From: an uncultured Pelagibacteraceae bacterium
Lineage (GTDB): Bacteria > Pseudomonadota > Alphaproteobacteria > Pelagibacterales > Pelagibacteraceae
DNA: 35,077 nucleotides
Direction: 5' to 3'
Assembly (NCBI GenBank): GCA_902633885.1
Contig: CACPIK010000004.1
Location: 1-35,077, forward strand
This document shows positions 8,246-16,222 of this stretch, one piece after another; the first letter of the stretch is position 1, and the number at the start of each line of letters is the position of its first letter. The notes below the pieces were generated by a model, which saw only the letters and a list, made by a program, of their open reading frames with translations, was not told the DNA's origin and searched no databases. The position numbers and the translations under genes are program-made.

Positions 8246-9035
8246 TAGCAAAACTAAAAAAAAAAAGGTCAAAAAAAAATCAAAAACTGTAAATAAATCA
8301 GTTAAAATTAAAAAAATACCTAAATTATCTAAAGTTAAAAAAAATGTTAAAGAAAAAAAAGTTTTAAAAAAAAAGTCAAAAATAGAAAAAGCTGATACTA
8401 AAAGTGAAACTTTAAGAATACCAAAAAGTAATGAACAAAAACCAGAAATTAAAAAAGTAAAAAAGCAAGATTCAGAAAAAAGATTATATAAAGCTAAAGA
8501 TTATGTTGTCTATCCAAAACATGGAGTAGGTCAAATTACTGATTTTAAAAAAATTAATATAGGAGGAATTGAAGTAGAGTCTTATATTTTAAAATTTGAA
8601 AAAGATAAAGCAAACGGAATGGTCCCAGTAAATAAACAATCAAACTTAAGACCTTTGGCAACAATTAACCAAATTAATAAATGTATAAGTATATTAAAAA
8701 GTAAACCAAAAATAAAAAGATCTATGTGGAGTAGAAGAGCTCAAGAGTATGAAGCTAAAATCTCCTCTGGTAAAATTTATGATTTAGCAGAAGTAGTAAG
8801 AGATTTAAATAAAGGTGATGACCTTATGATTGATCAATCATATAGTGAAAGACAATTATTCGAAAAAGCTTATGACAGATTATTAATAGAATTCCAAATA
8901 GTTATGGGTACAAATCTTGAAGATACGCAAAAAAAGTTAGATAAAGCCTTGAAAAGAAATTTAGAAAAACAAAATCAAAAAATTGAACAAAAACCTAAAA
9001 CTGAAGAGCTTCCTGAGCAAGAATTAGCAGAATAA
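8202..9035 (+). CDS. carD: CarD/CdnL-type transcription regulator with lysine-rich N-terminal tail
   Basis: CarD/CdnL proteins bind the RNA polymerase beta subunit and stabilise open promoter complexes, notably at rRNA promoters. The C-terminal ~170 residues contain the family core: [20 protein letters not shown] (polymerase-interaction domain) followed by a helical region with [17 protein letters not shown] and [15 protein letters not shown]. Unusually, about 93 residues precede it, of which roughly 40% are lysine. ATG 8202 was chosen; ATG 8187 in the same frame is possible, neither has a strong ribosome site, and no later ATG precedes the domain. The start lies inside fdxA in another frame. 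Usual CdnL proteins are about 160-190 residues, so this 277-residue form is long. Confidence 0.85.
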   Translation: MKKINLKNILKKTFNSKTKKKKVKKKSKTVNKSVKIKKIPKLSKVKKNVKEKKVLKKKSKIEKADTKSETLRIPKSNEQKPEIKKVKKQDSEKRLYKAKDYVVYPKHGVGQITDFKKINIGGIEVESYILKFEKDKANGMVPVNKQSNLRPLATINQINKCISILKSKPKIKRSMWSRRAQEYEAKISSGKIYDLAEVVRDLNKGDDLMIDQSYSERQLFEKAYDRLLIEFQIVMGTNLEDTQKKLDKALKRNLEKQNQKIEQKPKTEELPEQELAE

Positions 9036-9072
9036 AAAAAAACGCTTCCCACGCAAGCGCCATGAGAAGCGT
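9033..9072 (-). terminator. Intrinsic terminator of the 27-residue basic-protein gene
   Basis: On the minus strand the stem arms are ACGCTTC (9072-9066) and GAAGCGT (9048-9042), followed directly by a run of eight or more T. A smaller GCGC..GCGT pairing is possible inside the loop. The T-run lies only on the minus side, so it serves the small minus-strand gene rather than carD, which ends at 9035. Confidence 0.75.
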
Positions 9073-9095
9073 AATCAATTAAAAAGAATACTAAT

Positions 9096-9179
9096 TTATT
9101 TTCTTCTTCTTTTCTTAGCTTTTTTCTTAGCTTTTTTCTTAGTTTTCTTTTTAGCAGCTTTTTTTCTTCTTTTAGCCAT
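9096..9179 (-). CDS. 27-residue Lys/Arg/Ala-only mini-histone-like protein
   Basis: A complete short frame, ATG 9179 to TAA 9096. Of 27 residues 15 are Lys, 5 Arg and 5 Ala, plus one Thr and the Met. It begins MAKRRKKAAKKKTKKKA and ends KKRRRK. A good ribosome site (GGGAG, about 7 bases before ATG), a leader hairpin, a candidate promoter and a T-tailed terminator make it a self-contained transcription unit. The composition resembles tails of histone H1-like and other bacterial nucleoid-associated proteins, so nucleic-acid binding by charge is likely; nothing more specific can be said. It converges on carD. A regulatory RNA without translation is the alternative. Confidence 0.7.
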   Translation of the reverse strand: MAKRRKKAAKKKTKKKAKKKAKKRRRK

Positions 9180-9201
9180 CTTTAGCTCCCTTTTTTTAAT
9201 T

Positions 9202-9221
9202 AACGAATCTTTTGATTCGTT
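9202..9221 (-). other. Leader hairpin of the mini-histone gene
   Basis: A perfect 8-bp inverted repeat, AACGAATC (9202-9209) and GATTCGTT (9214-9221), with a four-base loop. It lies between the predicted transcription start (about 9225) and the ribosome site of the 27-residue gene, close to the 5' end of the message. It could protect the mRNA from decay or be a protein-binding operator. Confidence 0.55.
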
Positions 9222-9231
9222 TACTTATCTT

Positions 9232-9260
9232 TTTTTATTTTTTTTGAATAGTTATGTCAA
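9232..9260 (-). promoter_or_regulatory. Candidate sigma-70 promoter of the mini-histone gene
   Basis: On the minus strand a perfect -35 hexamer TTGACA (9260-9255) is followed after 17 bases by TAAAAA (9237-9232), a weak -10. It would start transcription near 9225, just before the leader hairpin. The rest of the 9261-9369 gap holds only A/T tracts, including A10T8 at 9286-9303. Confidence 0.45.
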
Positions 9261-9369
9261 ATACATAATTTTTATTAATTTTTTGAAAAAAAAAATTTTT
9301 TTTATTTTTTTTATAAAGCAAAAAAAAGTTAAGTAAATTGCGATTAATAAACTGATTTATAAAATTAAA

Positions 9370-11100
9370 TTAATAAAGTTTTTCTAATTGATTTTTATAT
9401 TTTTCTGTAACTTTTTTTCTTTTTACTTTCATTGTAGGTGTCATCAAACCATTTTCTATAGAAAAATTTTCGTCTATTAATTGAATTTTTTTTATTTTTT
9501 CTAACAAAGTTAATTTTTTATTTACTTTCTCAATTGCATTATTAATTTTTTCTTTTTCTTTTAGAAAATCTTTATTAGCCACTATTAGTGCAACCAAATA
9601 ATTTTTTTTATCTCCATAAACCATGCATTGATCAATTTCTGGCTCATTTGTAATCATATTTTCAATTTTAGCCGGTGAAATATTATCTCCTCCTGCACTT
9701 ACAATAATATCTTTTTTTCTGTCAGTAATTTTTAAATAACCATCTTCCAGATCTATTTCTCCTATATCACCCGTATGAAGCCATCCATCAATAATTACTT
9801 TGTCAGTTTCTTCTTTTTTATTCCAATATCCCAACATTACATTTTCACCTTTAACTAAAATTTCTCCATCATCAGCAATTTTAACCTGGTTTCCCTTAAA
9901 AGGAGGACCAACAGTTTCTACTTTTATCTTATGTATAGGATTACAACTTACTACTGGCGATGTTTCTGTTAAACCATAACCTTGAAGCGTGGGTAATCCT
10001 ACAGAATTCAAAAATTCTCCTATTTCTTTGTCTAGAGCTCCTCCACCAGAAACAAAGGCTTTTAAATTTCCTCCAAACTGTTTTTTTATTTTTTTTCTAA
10101 CTAATGCTTCAACCACTAAGTTTAGTAATTTTTCATAAAAGCTCATCTTTTGATTTAATAGTTTTTTCTTACCTAATCGAAGAGTTATATCAATTAATTT
10201 AGCTTTAAAGCCTGTTTGTTTTTTTAAATTAGTATTAATTTTATTATAAAGATTTTGATAAAATCTTGGAACAGCTGTCATAATTGTCGGTTTTGCTTCA
10301 GAAATATTTTCTAGAAGTTTTTCTATTTTTTCAGCATAAAAAACTTTTGCTCCCACAGCAATTTGAGCAAATTGTACACAGTGTTCATAGGAATGAGAAA
10401 GAGGGAGCCAAGTTAAAAATACTGGTCTTGAATTAAATAATGGCTTCATAATTTCACAAGCACCCACAAGATTATTTAAAATACCACCATGACTCAAAAT
10501 TACTCCTTTTGGATTTCCACCAGTTCCTGAAGTATAAATTATACAAGCAGGAGAATTTCTTTTTAACTTATTATTTTGGATTTTATCTTCTTCTGATAAA
10601 TTATTTTTTAATATTGTACTAAAATCTAAATATTTTTCTTTGCCAATTAAATTTAAATTATTAATTACTTCATCGACTTGGTCTAATGTAATAACTTTTT
10701 TAATAAAATCTTTTTCATTAATAGTATTGCTTAATTTTTTTAGCATTTCATTATTTGAAACTATAACTAAGCTAGGTTCACAATCTTCGATTAAATACTT
10801 ATAATCCTCTTCTGTATAAGTTGTATAAGCTGGCACTGTAATTCCACCAGATAGCATTATGGCTAAATCAGAAATAAACCATTCAGGCCTATTCTCTGAT
10901 ACTAAAAGACATCTATCTCCTTCATTTATGTTTTCTTTTATTGTTTTTGATAATTTTAAAATATTTTTTTGTGTTTCTTCCCATGTAAAGATTTTTTTGT
11001 TATTTGGGTTTAGCCATTGCAAAAAAATACTTTTTTTATTTTGTTTATCTGCTTGATAAAAAAATAATTCAATTAAATTGTTTAATTTATCTAAATTCAT
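9370..11100 (-). CDS. fadD: Long-chain acyl-CoA synthetase (AMP-binding)
   Basis: Activates fatty acids to acyl-CoA with ATP, at the membrane or in the cytosol, for beta-oxidation or lipid synthesis. Motifs in order are IYTSGTGGNPKG (188-199, ATP loop), GYGLTETSP (adenylate-forming motif), WLHTGDIGEID (ribose-binding Asp) and DRKKDIIVSAGGDNISP (hinge). The C-terminal LMTPTMKVKRKKV segment corresponds to the long-chain subgroup, which ends near TPTLKVKR. The length of 576 residues is normal. The ATG is at 11100, eight bases from the 3' end of tRNA-Leu on the same strand, so it may share that promoter. Chain-length specificity is not determinable. Confidence 0.85.
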   Translation of the reverse strand: MNLDKLNNLIELFFYQADKQNKKSIFLQWLNPNNKKIFTWEETQKNILKLSKTIKENINEGDRCLLVSENRPEWFISDLAIMLSGGITVPAYTTYTEEDYKYLIEDCEPSLVIVSNNEMLKKLSNTINEKDFIKKVITLDQVDEVINNLNLIGKEKYLDFSTILKNNLSEEDKIQNNKLKRNSPACIIYTSGTGGNPKGVILSHGGILNNLVGACEIMKPLFNSRPVFLTWLPLSHSYEHCVQFAQIAVGAKVFYAEKIEKLLENISEAKPTIMTAVPRFYQNLYNKINTNLKKQTGFKAKLIDITLRLGKKKLLNQKMSFYEKLLNLVVEALVRKKIKKQFGGNLKAFVSGGGALDKEIGEFLNSVGLPTLQGYGLTETSPVVSCNPIHKIKVETVGPPFKGNQVKIADDGEILVKGENVMLGYWNKKEETDKVIIDGWLHTGDIGEIDLEDGYLKITDRKKDIIVSAGGDNISPAKIENMITNEPEIDQCMVYGDKKNYLVALIVANKDFLKEKEKINNAIEKVNKKLTLLEKIKKIQLIDENFSIENGLMTPTMKVKRKKVTEKYKNQLEKLY

Positions 11101-11107
11101 AACATTT

Positions 11108-11194
11108 TGGTGGGCAAAGAGAGAATCGAACTCTCACAGTATTGCTACTATTGGATTTTGAGTCCAACGCGTCTACCAGTTCCGCCATTCGCCC
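11108..11194 (-). tRNA. tRNA-Leu (anticodon CAA)
   Basis: The minus strand folds into a class II tRNA. The acceptor stem GGGCGAA pairs with TTTGCCC, the anticodon stem TTGGA pairs with TCCAA around loop CTCAAAA, giving anticodon CAA, and a long variable arm follows. The T-arm is GAGAGTTCGATTCTCTC. The 3' CCA is encoded (11110-11108). The long variable arm and the D-loop with TGGTAGACGC are as expected for leucine. Confidence 0.95.
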
Positions 11195-11262
11195 TAATAT
11201 ACATCATAATTTAATATATTTTAACTAATAGTATTAAAACATTAATTATAATAAAAGAAAAT

Positions 11263-11871
11263 ATGTTTAAAGAGCTATACAATAAAACAATTAATCTTGC
11301 TGGTCATAAAAAATCAAAATCTATTTTGGGATTTATATCTTTTATTGAAAGCTTTATTTTTCCAATTCCTCCGGATGTTCTGATAATACCAATGACAATT
11401 GCAAAAAGAACGGAATGGATAAGAATTGCTTTAATAGCAACAATTGGATCTGTTTTGGGTGCCTGTTTGGGTTACTTTATAGGCTATGTTTTTTTTAATG
11501 AAATAGGAGTTAAAATATTTGAAATATATGGAGTAGATAATACTTCTTTTCTAAAAGATAAAATGTCCTCTGAAGGAGGTGAGTTGGCATGGATCACATT
11601 ATTGGCAATTGCTGGATTTTCACCTGTTCCATTTAAATTACTGACAATTACTAGTGGATTTGTACATTTTAATTTATTCTATTTTATAATTGTATCATTA
11701 TTAACAAGAGGCTCTAGATTTTTCATAATTTCATTTTTAATTGGAAATTTTGGACCTACAATGAAAAAAATTATTGAAAAAAAATTACTAAAAGTATCAA
11801 TTATATTATCAATCATAATAATTGTATTTGCTTATTTAATTTATAAATTTTTACTTAATTTTGTTAGTTAA
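11263..11871 (+). CDS. YqaA-like inner-membrane protein (DedA/VTT superfamily)
   Basis: A polytopic membrane protein of 202 residues with four to five hydrophobic segments. The FIESFIFPIPPDVLIIPMTI stretch (about 27-46) is the re-entrant signature of the VTT/DedA superfamily. It is followed by GSVLGACLGYFIGYVFF and a second half with AGFSPVPFKLLTITSG, the matching re-entrant loop. The absence of a longer N-terminal domain fits the YqaA branch. DedA-type proteins are linked to lipid-carrier flipping and membrane homeostasis; the exact substrate of YqaA members is unknown. The dsbB gene begins four bases after its stop. Confidence 0.8.
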   Translation: MFKELYNKTINLAGHKKSKSILGFISFIESFIFPIPPDVLIIPMTIAKRTEWIRIALIATIGSVLGACLGYFIGYVFFNEIGVKIFEIYGVDNTSFLKDKMSSEGGELAWITLLAIAGFSPVPFKLLTITSGFVHFNLFYFIIVSLLTRGSRFFIISFLIGNFGPTMKKIIEKKLLKVSIILSIIIIVFAYLIYKFLLNFVS

Positions 11872-11874
11872 AAA

Positions 11875-12354
11875 ATGAATATTTTTGTAAAAAAAAAAAA
11901 TTTTTATTTATTAATTTTATTTTTATCTCTTTTAGCAGTTTTTTTTGCTTTATATGTTGAATATATTTTGCAATATAAAGCTTGCAAACTTTGTTTGTAT
12001 CAAAGAATTCCCTATATAGTTGCCATTTTTGTTAGTTTTGTTGGTTATAATTATTACAGAAGTGACAAAATATTATTATTAATTGTTTTAATTTTTACAT
12101 TAAGTTTTTTAATTTCAGGATATCATTATGGTATAGAAAAAAATATTTTTGAGGAACATGCTGGGTGTTCTGCAATTAATCTTGATATTATTGATAAAAC
12201 AAAGTTATTAAAATCTCTAAGTGATAGTATTCCAAGTAGTTGTAAAGATGTAAATTTTAAATTATTTGGTATATCTTTAGCAGGAATTAATTCATTATTC
12301 TCTTTATTAATTATAATTTATTCTTTAAGAACTGTAATATATGAAAAAAACTAA
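11875..12354 (+). CDS. dsbB: Disulfide bond formation protein DsbB
   Basis: Inner-membrane quinone reductase that reoxidises the periplasmic oxidase DsbA and passes electrons to ubiquinone. Four hydrophobic helices are visible. The first periplasmic loop has the redox pair CKLC (37-40) followed by LYQRIPY, a DsbB hallmark. The second pair is Cys98 (HAGCSA) and Cys123 (SSCKD). The length of 159 residues is normal. It overlaps coq7 by 14 bases, joining a quinone user to a quinone-biosynthesis gene. Confidence 0.9.
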   Translation: MNIFVKKKNFYLLILFLSLLAVFFALYVEYILQYKACKLCLYQRIPYIVAIFVSFVGYNYYRSDKILLLIVLIFTLSFLISGYHYGIEKNIFEEHAGCSAINLDIIDKTKLLKSLSDSIPSSCKDVNFKLFGISLAGINSLFSLLIIIYSLRTVIYEKN

Positions 12355-12874
12355 TCCAAAAAAATTAGAAGAATTTATAAGAGTTGATCATGCAGGTGAG
12401 AGAGGAGCAATTAAAATTTATGAAGGTCAATTGCTTGCTTTAAATACTATCGTAAAAAATGAGGATTTAAAAAAAACTATTTTAGAAATGAAAGAACATG
12501 AAGAAGAACATTGTATTTTTTTTGAAGAAGAAATTAAAAAAAGAAAAATTAATCCAACAAAACTATTACCTTTATGGGATTTACTTGGACTAAGCTTAGG
12601 TTTTGGATCAACAATACTAGGAAAAAAAGCATCAATGTTATGTACCGCTTCCGTTGAGGAAGTTATAGATGGACATTATAAAAAACAAATAGATCAAATT
12701 GGAACTGATGAAAAAAAACTAAAAGATAAAATTATCAAATTTAGAAAGGATGAAATAAGTCATAAAGATATTGCTTATGAGGAAGGTGCAACAAAAAAAG
12801 GGTTTTATTCTTTAATGGACAAAATTATTAAAACAGGTTCAAAAGTTGCAATATCGATATCTGAAAAAATTTAA
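12341..12874 (+). CDS. coq7: Demethoxyubiquinone hydroxylase Coq7
   Basis: Di-iron monooxygenase performing the C-6 hydroxylation (5-demethoxyubiquinone step) in ubiquinone synthesis. Two repeated ferritin-like helix pairs supply the ligands: RVDHAGERGAIKIYEGQL with Glu20, EEEH (54-57), the SVEEVIDGHY helix (Glu106/107, His112) and DEISH (Glu138, His141). The length of 177 residues is standard for bacterial COQ7. Its start lies in the end of dsbB (14-base overlap), and its stop is immediately followed by the stop of the converging HNH gene. UbiE and UbiB of the same pathway are encoded further along this window. Confidence 0.92.
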   Translation: MKKTNPKKLEEFIRVDHAGERGAIKIYEGQLLALNTIVKNEDLKKTILEMKEHEEEHCIFFEEEIKKRKINPTKLLPLWDLLGLSLGFGSTILGKKASMLCTASVEEVIDGHYKKQIDQIGTDEKKLKDKIIKFRKDEISHKDIAYEEGATKKGFYSLMDKIIKTGSKVAISISEKI

Positions 12875-13444
12875 TTAAGGCTCAAGCTCAACATCCCAAT
12901 ATAAATAGTCCATCCAACTTTTATGTAAAAAGTTTGGAGGAAAATTTTTACCATTCTTATGTAAATCTTCAGTTGTTGGTTGATATGGCCATTGACTTAA
13001 AGTCATTCCTGAATATTTAAATAGTTTTCCACCTTTTTTTACATTGCAAGATGAACAAGCAGTTACAACATTATCCCAATCAGTTTTTCCTCCCTTGGAT
13101 CTAGGCAAAAGATGATCAAATGTTAATTCATTTTTACTTCCACAATATTGACAACTAAACTTATCCCTTAAAAAAACATTAAATCTAGTAAAGTTTGGAT
13201 TTGACTGGGGTTTTATAAATGATTTAAGTGCGATTACACTTGGAAGTTTCATGCTAAATGAAGGACTTCTTATAGTTCTATCATAATGGCTTATAATCGA
13301 TACTCTTTCCAAAAAAACAGATTTAATAGAATCTTGCCAACTCCATAATGATAAAGGGTAATAACTTAAAGGTCTATAGTCAGCATTCAAAACAAGTGCT
13401 GGACATTTTTCTAATGAAATATTTTGATCAGACAACTCAAACAT
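12875..13444 (-). CDS. HNH endonuclease domain protein
   Basis: A 189-residue protein ending in a canonical HNH nuclease: CQYCG (98-102), LTFDHLLPRSKGG (107-119, catalytic His111), WDNVVTACSSCN (123-134) with a second zinc pair CSSC. The N-terminal half (LVLNADYRPLSYYPLSLWSW) is the standard lead-in of a widespread stand-alone HNH family of alphaproteobacteria and cyanobacteria. That family is not tied to a mobile element and has no settled role. No intron, phage or toxin partner adjoins it. It is cytoplasmic, with no signal. Its stop abuts that of coq7 with no space between them. Confidence 0.85.
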   Translation of the reverse strand: MFELSDQNISLEKCPALVLNADYRPLSYYPLSLWSWQDSIKSVFLERVSIISHYDRTIRSPSFSMKLPSVIALKSFIKPQSNPNFTRFNVFLRDKFSCQYCGSKNELTFDHLLPRSKGGKTDWDNVVTACSSCNVKKGGKLFKYSGMTLSQWPYQPTTEDLHKNGKNFPPNFLHKSWMDYLYWDVELEP

Positions 13445-13506
13445 TCAATAATCATACAATATATAATTTATCATATCAACAATACTAATTTTATATTAAA
13501 TTTTTA

Positions 13507-14163
13507 TTAATAATTTAAATTTTTTTTAATAAAATTTAATGCCGCACTTGATGCTTCAATAGGTATATGATGACCACAATTTTTTACAATCAAAGTTTCA
13601 ATATCAATTTTATTTCTAATAAAAAAATCTTTTGCATCCAAAAGATTATTTGGAGGTACAATTTCGTCTAAATCACCGTGAGTCATTAAAACTTTTATTT
13701 TTGATTTTATTCTATTTTGAAGATCTTTTTTATTAATTATTTTTCCAGAAAAACCAATAATACAATTAAAATTTTCTTCAGAAGTTAGTCCTACATTAAT
13801 TGACATCATGCAACCTTGACTAAAACCAGAAATACAAATTCTAGAATTTTTTATCTTATAATATGAGCTAATTTCATTGATATATTCTTTAATTTTATTT
13901 TCTGCTTTTTTTGATTCAATTAAAATTTTTTCTGGATCATCTGAACTAAGATCAAACCATTGAAAACCCGAAGGATTAATTTTGCAAACTTCTTGTGCAT
14001 CAGGGCAGAGAAATACAGTATTTTTTAAAAATCTTTTCCAATTAAGAGTTAACACGCTTATATCTTTGCCATCTCCTCCATATCCATGAAGTAAAATTAT
14101 AGCATTTTTTATTTCTTCGTTATTATCTGGTTTTATAATTGTAGTATTTAGTGAAAAATTCAT
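13507..14163 (-). CDS. Phospholipase/carboxylesterase family alpha/beta hydrolase
   Basis: A serine hydrolase of 218 residues. Features in order: oxyanion strand IILLHGYGGDG (22-32), nucleophile elbow GFSQG (Ser115), catalytic Asp in HGDLDEIVP (Asp166) and His in GHHIP (198/199). The arrangement matches the carboxylesterase/thioesterase group (YpfH and APT1-like), which hydrolyses short acyl esters or acyl-protein thioesters. No signal peptide, so cytoplasmic. Its ATG overlaps the stop of the TlpA-like gene by four bases (ATGA). The physiological ester is unknown. Confidence 0.85.
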   Translation of the reverse strand: MNFSLNTTIIKPDNNEEIKNAIILLHGYGGDGKDISVLTLNWKRFLKNTVFLCPDAQEVCKINPSGFQWFDLSSDDPEKILIESKKAENKIKEYINEISSYYKIKNSRICISGFSQGCMMSINVGLTSEENFNCIIGFSGKIINKKDLQNRIKSKIKVLMTHGDLDEIVPPNNLLDAKDFFIRNKIDIETLIVKNCGHHIPIEASSAALNFIKKNLNY

Positions 14164-14690
14164 AAATTATTTTTTAACCAATTTAAAAAAGGTTTATTTT
14201 CAAAATCGATATATCCAACAATTCTTGCAAATTCATATCCATTTTTATCAATTAAAATTGTAGTTGGTAATCCTCTAATTTTAAAATTTTCTGAAAATTC
14301 TTCTCCAGATCCAGAAAAAATTTTTAAATATTTAATATTAAGATCTTCAAAGAAATTTTTTGATTTTTCAATTGATTCTCCTCCAATATTGATTGGAAGT
14401 ATATTTACATTTTTAAATTCATTTAACGATTTAAGTTTATCTAAAGATGGCATTTCTTCTCGACAAGGAGCACACCAAGTAGCCCAAAAATTCATTATAA
14501 TTGGATTTCTACTATAATTAATTATACTTGTTTTTTGACCTTCAGAGTTAAGAAATTCTAGATTTTCAATTTTTTTCTTACTCTTGTGTATAATTAGATT
14601 TTTAATATCAGGACGATCTATTGAATATGAAAAGCTAGATGATATTAAGTAAATTATTATTACAAGATAATTTAAATTTATGAATTTCAT
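14160..14690 (-). CDS. TlpA/ResA-like membrane-anchored thioredoxin
   Basis: Periplasmic thiol-disulfide oxidoreductase. An N-terminal hydrophobic segment (about residues 8-22) acts as signal or anchor. The redox site is WCAPC (72-76) in the context FWATWCAPCREEMPSL, and the cis-proline loop is GLPTTILID. The length of 176 residues fits TlpA/ResA proteins that reduce apocytochrome c or copper-site cysteines. With dsbB nearby, the window carries both an oxidising and a probably reducing arm of periplasmic thiol chemistry. Only 24 bases separate its start from divergent argH, so its promoter must reach into argH. Confidence 0.87.
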   Translation of the reverse strand: MKFINLNYLVIIIYLISSSFSYSIDRPDIKNLIIHKSKKKIENLEFLNSEGQKTSIINYSRNPIIMNFWATWCAPCREEMPSLDKLKSLNEFKNVNILPINIGGESIEKSKNFFEDLNIKYLKIFSGSGEEFSENFKIRGLPTTILIDKNGYEFARIVGYIDFENKPFLNWLKNNL

Positions 14691-14714
14691 TTTTAAAATG
14701 TATAATTAAATATC

Positions 14715-16109
14715 ATGAGTAAAAATAAAAACAATAAACCAATTTGGAGCACTAGAATTAAAAAGAATTCTAAAAGTTTATATAAAAAAATTGGAGGCTC
14801 TCTTTCAATTGATAAAAGACTATTTAATGAAGATATTGAAGCATCAATTGTACATGTTGATATGTTATTTAAACAAAAAATAATTAATTTTAGAATTAAA
14901 AATAAAATTGTTTGGGGCTTAAATAAAATAAAAAATGAAATCATTAAAAAAAAATTTTTGTATGATGAAAATTTAGAAGATATACACATGAATATTGAAA
15001 AAAGACTTTTTGATATAATCGGTGACGACGCTGGATATATTCATACAGCCAGATCTAGAAATGACCAAGTAATAACTGATTTTAAAATATGGTTAAAAAA
15101 AGCAAATAAAGAAATCATAAAAAATTTAGATATGACAATTAATAATATTATTAAAAAAGCAAGTAAGAATATTGAAACAATTATGCCAGGTTTTACTCAT
15201 TTAAAAAATGCTCAGGCAGTTTCATTTGCCCATTATTTGATGGCATATGTAGAAATGTTTAGCAGAGATAAAAAAAGATTTAATAGTAATCTAGATAGCC
15301 TTAATGAAAATCCGTTGGGTGTAGCAGCTCTTACTGGAACTTCTTTTAAAATTGATAGGTTTTATACTACAAAAAAATTAAGATTTAAAAATCCTACCAA
15401 AAATTCAATAGATACAGTTTCTGATAGAGATTTTGTTATTGATTTTTTATATTCTTGCTCAGCTTGTGCAATCCATATTTCTAGAATTGCAGAAGAATTC
15501 ATAATATGGAATTCTGATGCTTTTAAACTAATTATTTTAAATGATAAAATAGTTACAGGATCTTCTATAATGCCACAAAAAAAAAATCCTGATCCATTAG
15601 AATATTTAAGAGGAAAAACTGGGGGAATATTTGGAAATCTATTTTCAATGTTAACAATTTTAAAAGGTCTTCCATTATCATACTTTAAAGATTTACAAGA
15701 TGACAAAGAATTAGTTTTTAAATCTTTTGATCAATTAAAAAACTCTTTAATAATATTAAATGATATTTTAAAAAATTTTTCAGCAGATAAAAAAAGAATG
15801 CTTAAACTTGCAGAAAGTGGATTCTTAACTGCAACTGATCTAGCAGATTATATGGTAAGAGAATTAGACTATCCATTTAGAAAAGCATATTCACAAACTG
15901 CAAAAATTGTCAACTTTGCAGAAAAAAATAAAAAAAAGCTATCTGAACTTAGTGTTGAAGAATTAAAAAAAATCGAAAAAAAATTAACTAAAGATGTAAT
16001 GAAAGTATTTGACCTTAAAAATTCAATAAATTCTAAATCCTCTTATGGAGGAACTTCTTTTGAGAATATTAAGAAAATGATAATAAGTTATAAAAAAAAC
16101 AGAAAATGA
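14715..16109 (+). CDS. argH: Argininosuccinate lyase
   Basis: Last enzyme of arginine synthesis: argininosuccinate to arginine plus fumarate, in the cytoplasm. Family motifs are HTARSRNDQV (about 110-119) and the signature loop GSSIMPQKKNPDPLE (about 281-295) with the catalytic serine. The start region keeps the substrate-contacting WSTRI segment (the usual WGGRF equivalent). The C-terminal SSYGGTSFENI matches the family end. The length of 464 residues is standard. The stop overlaps the next small lipoprotein gene (ATGA). Confidence 0.95.
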   Translation: MSKNKNNKPIWSTRIKKNSKSLYKKIGGSLSIDKRLFNEDIEASIVHVDMLFKQKIINFRIKNKIVWGLNKIKNEIIKKKFLYDENLEDIHMNIEKRLFDIIGDDAGYIHTARSRNDQVITDFKIWLKKANKEIIKNLDMTINNIIKKASKNIETIMPGFTHLKNAQAVSFAHYLMAYVEMFSRDKKRFNSNLDSLNENPLGVAALTGTSFKIDRFYTTKKLRFKNPTKNSIDTVSDRDFVIDFLYSCSACAIHISRIAEEFIIWNSDAFKLIILNDKIVTGSSIMPQKKNPDPLEYLRGKTGGIFGNLFSMLTILKGLPLSYFKDLQDDKELVFKSFDQLKNSLIILNDILKNFSADKKRMLKLAESGFLTATDLADYMVRELDYPFRKAYSQTAKIVNFAEKNKKKLSELSVEELKKIEKKLTKDVMKVFDLKNSINSKSSYGGTSFENIKKMIISYKKNRK

Positions 16110-16222
16110 CAAAAAAATTAATTTTAGTATTTATTTGTTTAATCTTAATAACTTCTTGTGGTAGAAAAAATCCTCCAGAATATGAAGCTGACCTGCAAAA
16201 TATCATTATTAATAAGGCTTAA
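16106..16222 (+). CDS. lptM: LptM (YifL)-like mini-lipoprotein, 38 residues
   Basis: A short frame, ATG 16106 to TAA 16222, overlapping argH by four bases and lysA by one (TAATG). It has a lipoprotein signal peptide with lipobox ITSC (Cys18) after a hydrophobic core. The mature part begins CGRKNPPEYEAD, close to the CGxKGPLYxP start of LptM/YifL proteins. In E. coli LptM helps the LPS translocon LptD mature. The position between argH and lysA is a known location for such genes in proteobacteria. The call rests on a very short motif plus position. Confidence 0.75.
   Translation: MTKKLILVFICLILITSCGRKNPPEYEADLQNIIINKA

Noticed and set aside
9286..9303. A10T8 tract as a terminator of fadD
   Set aside because: A pure A/T palindrome forms a very weak stem and such tracts are everywhere here; no G/C clamp is present.
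12875..13444. HNH gene as part of a homing element, phage or toxin system
   Set aside because: No intron, integrase, capsid or immunity gene adjoins it, and stand-alone copies of this HNH family are ordinary in alphaproteobacterial chromosomes.
14693..14989. 98-residue hydrophobic minus-strand frame
   Set aside because: It is antisense to the N-terminus of argH, whose identity is secure, and its hydrophobicity simply mirrors the Lys/Asn-rich argH codons.
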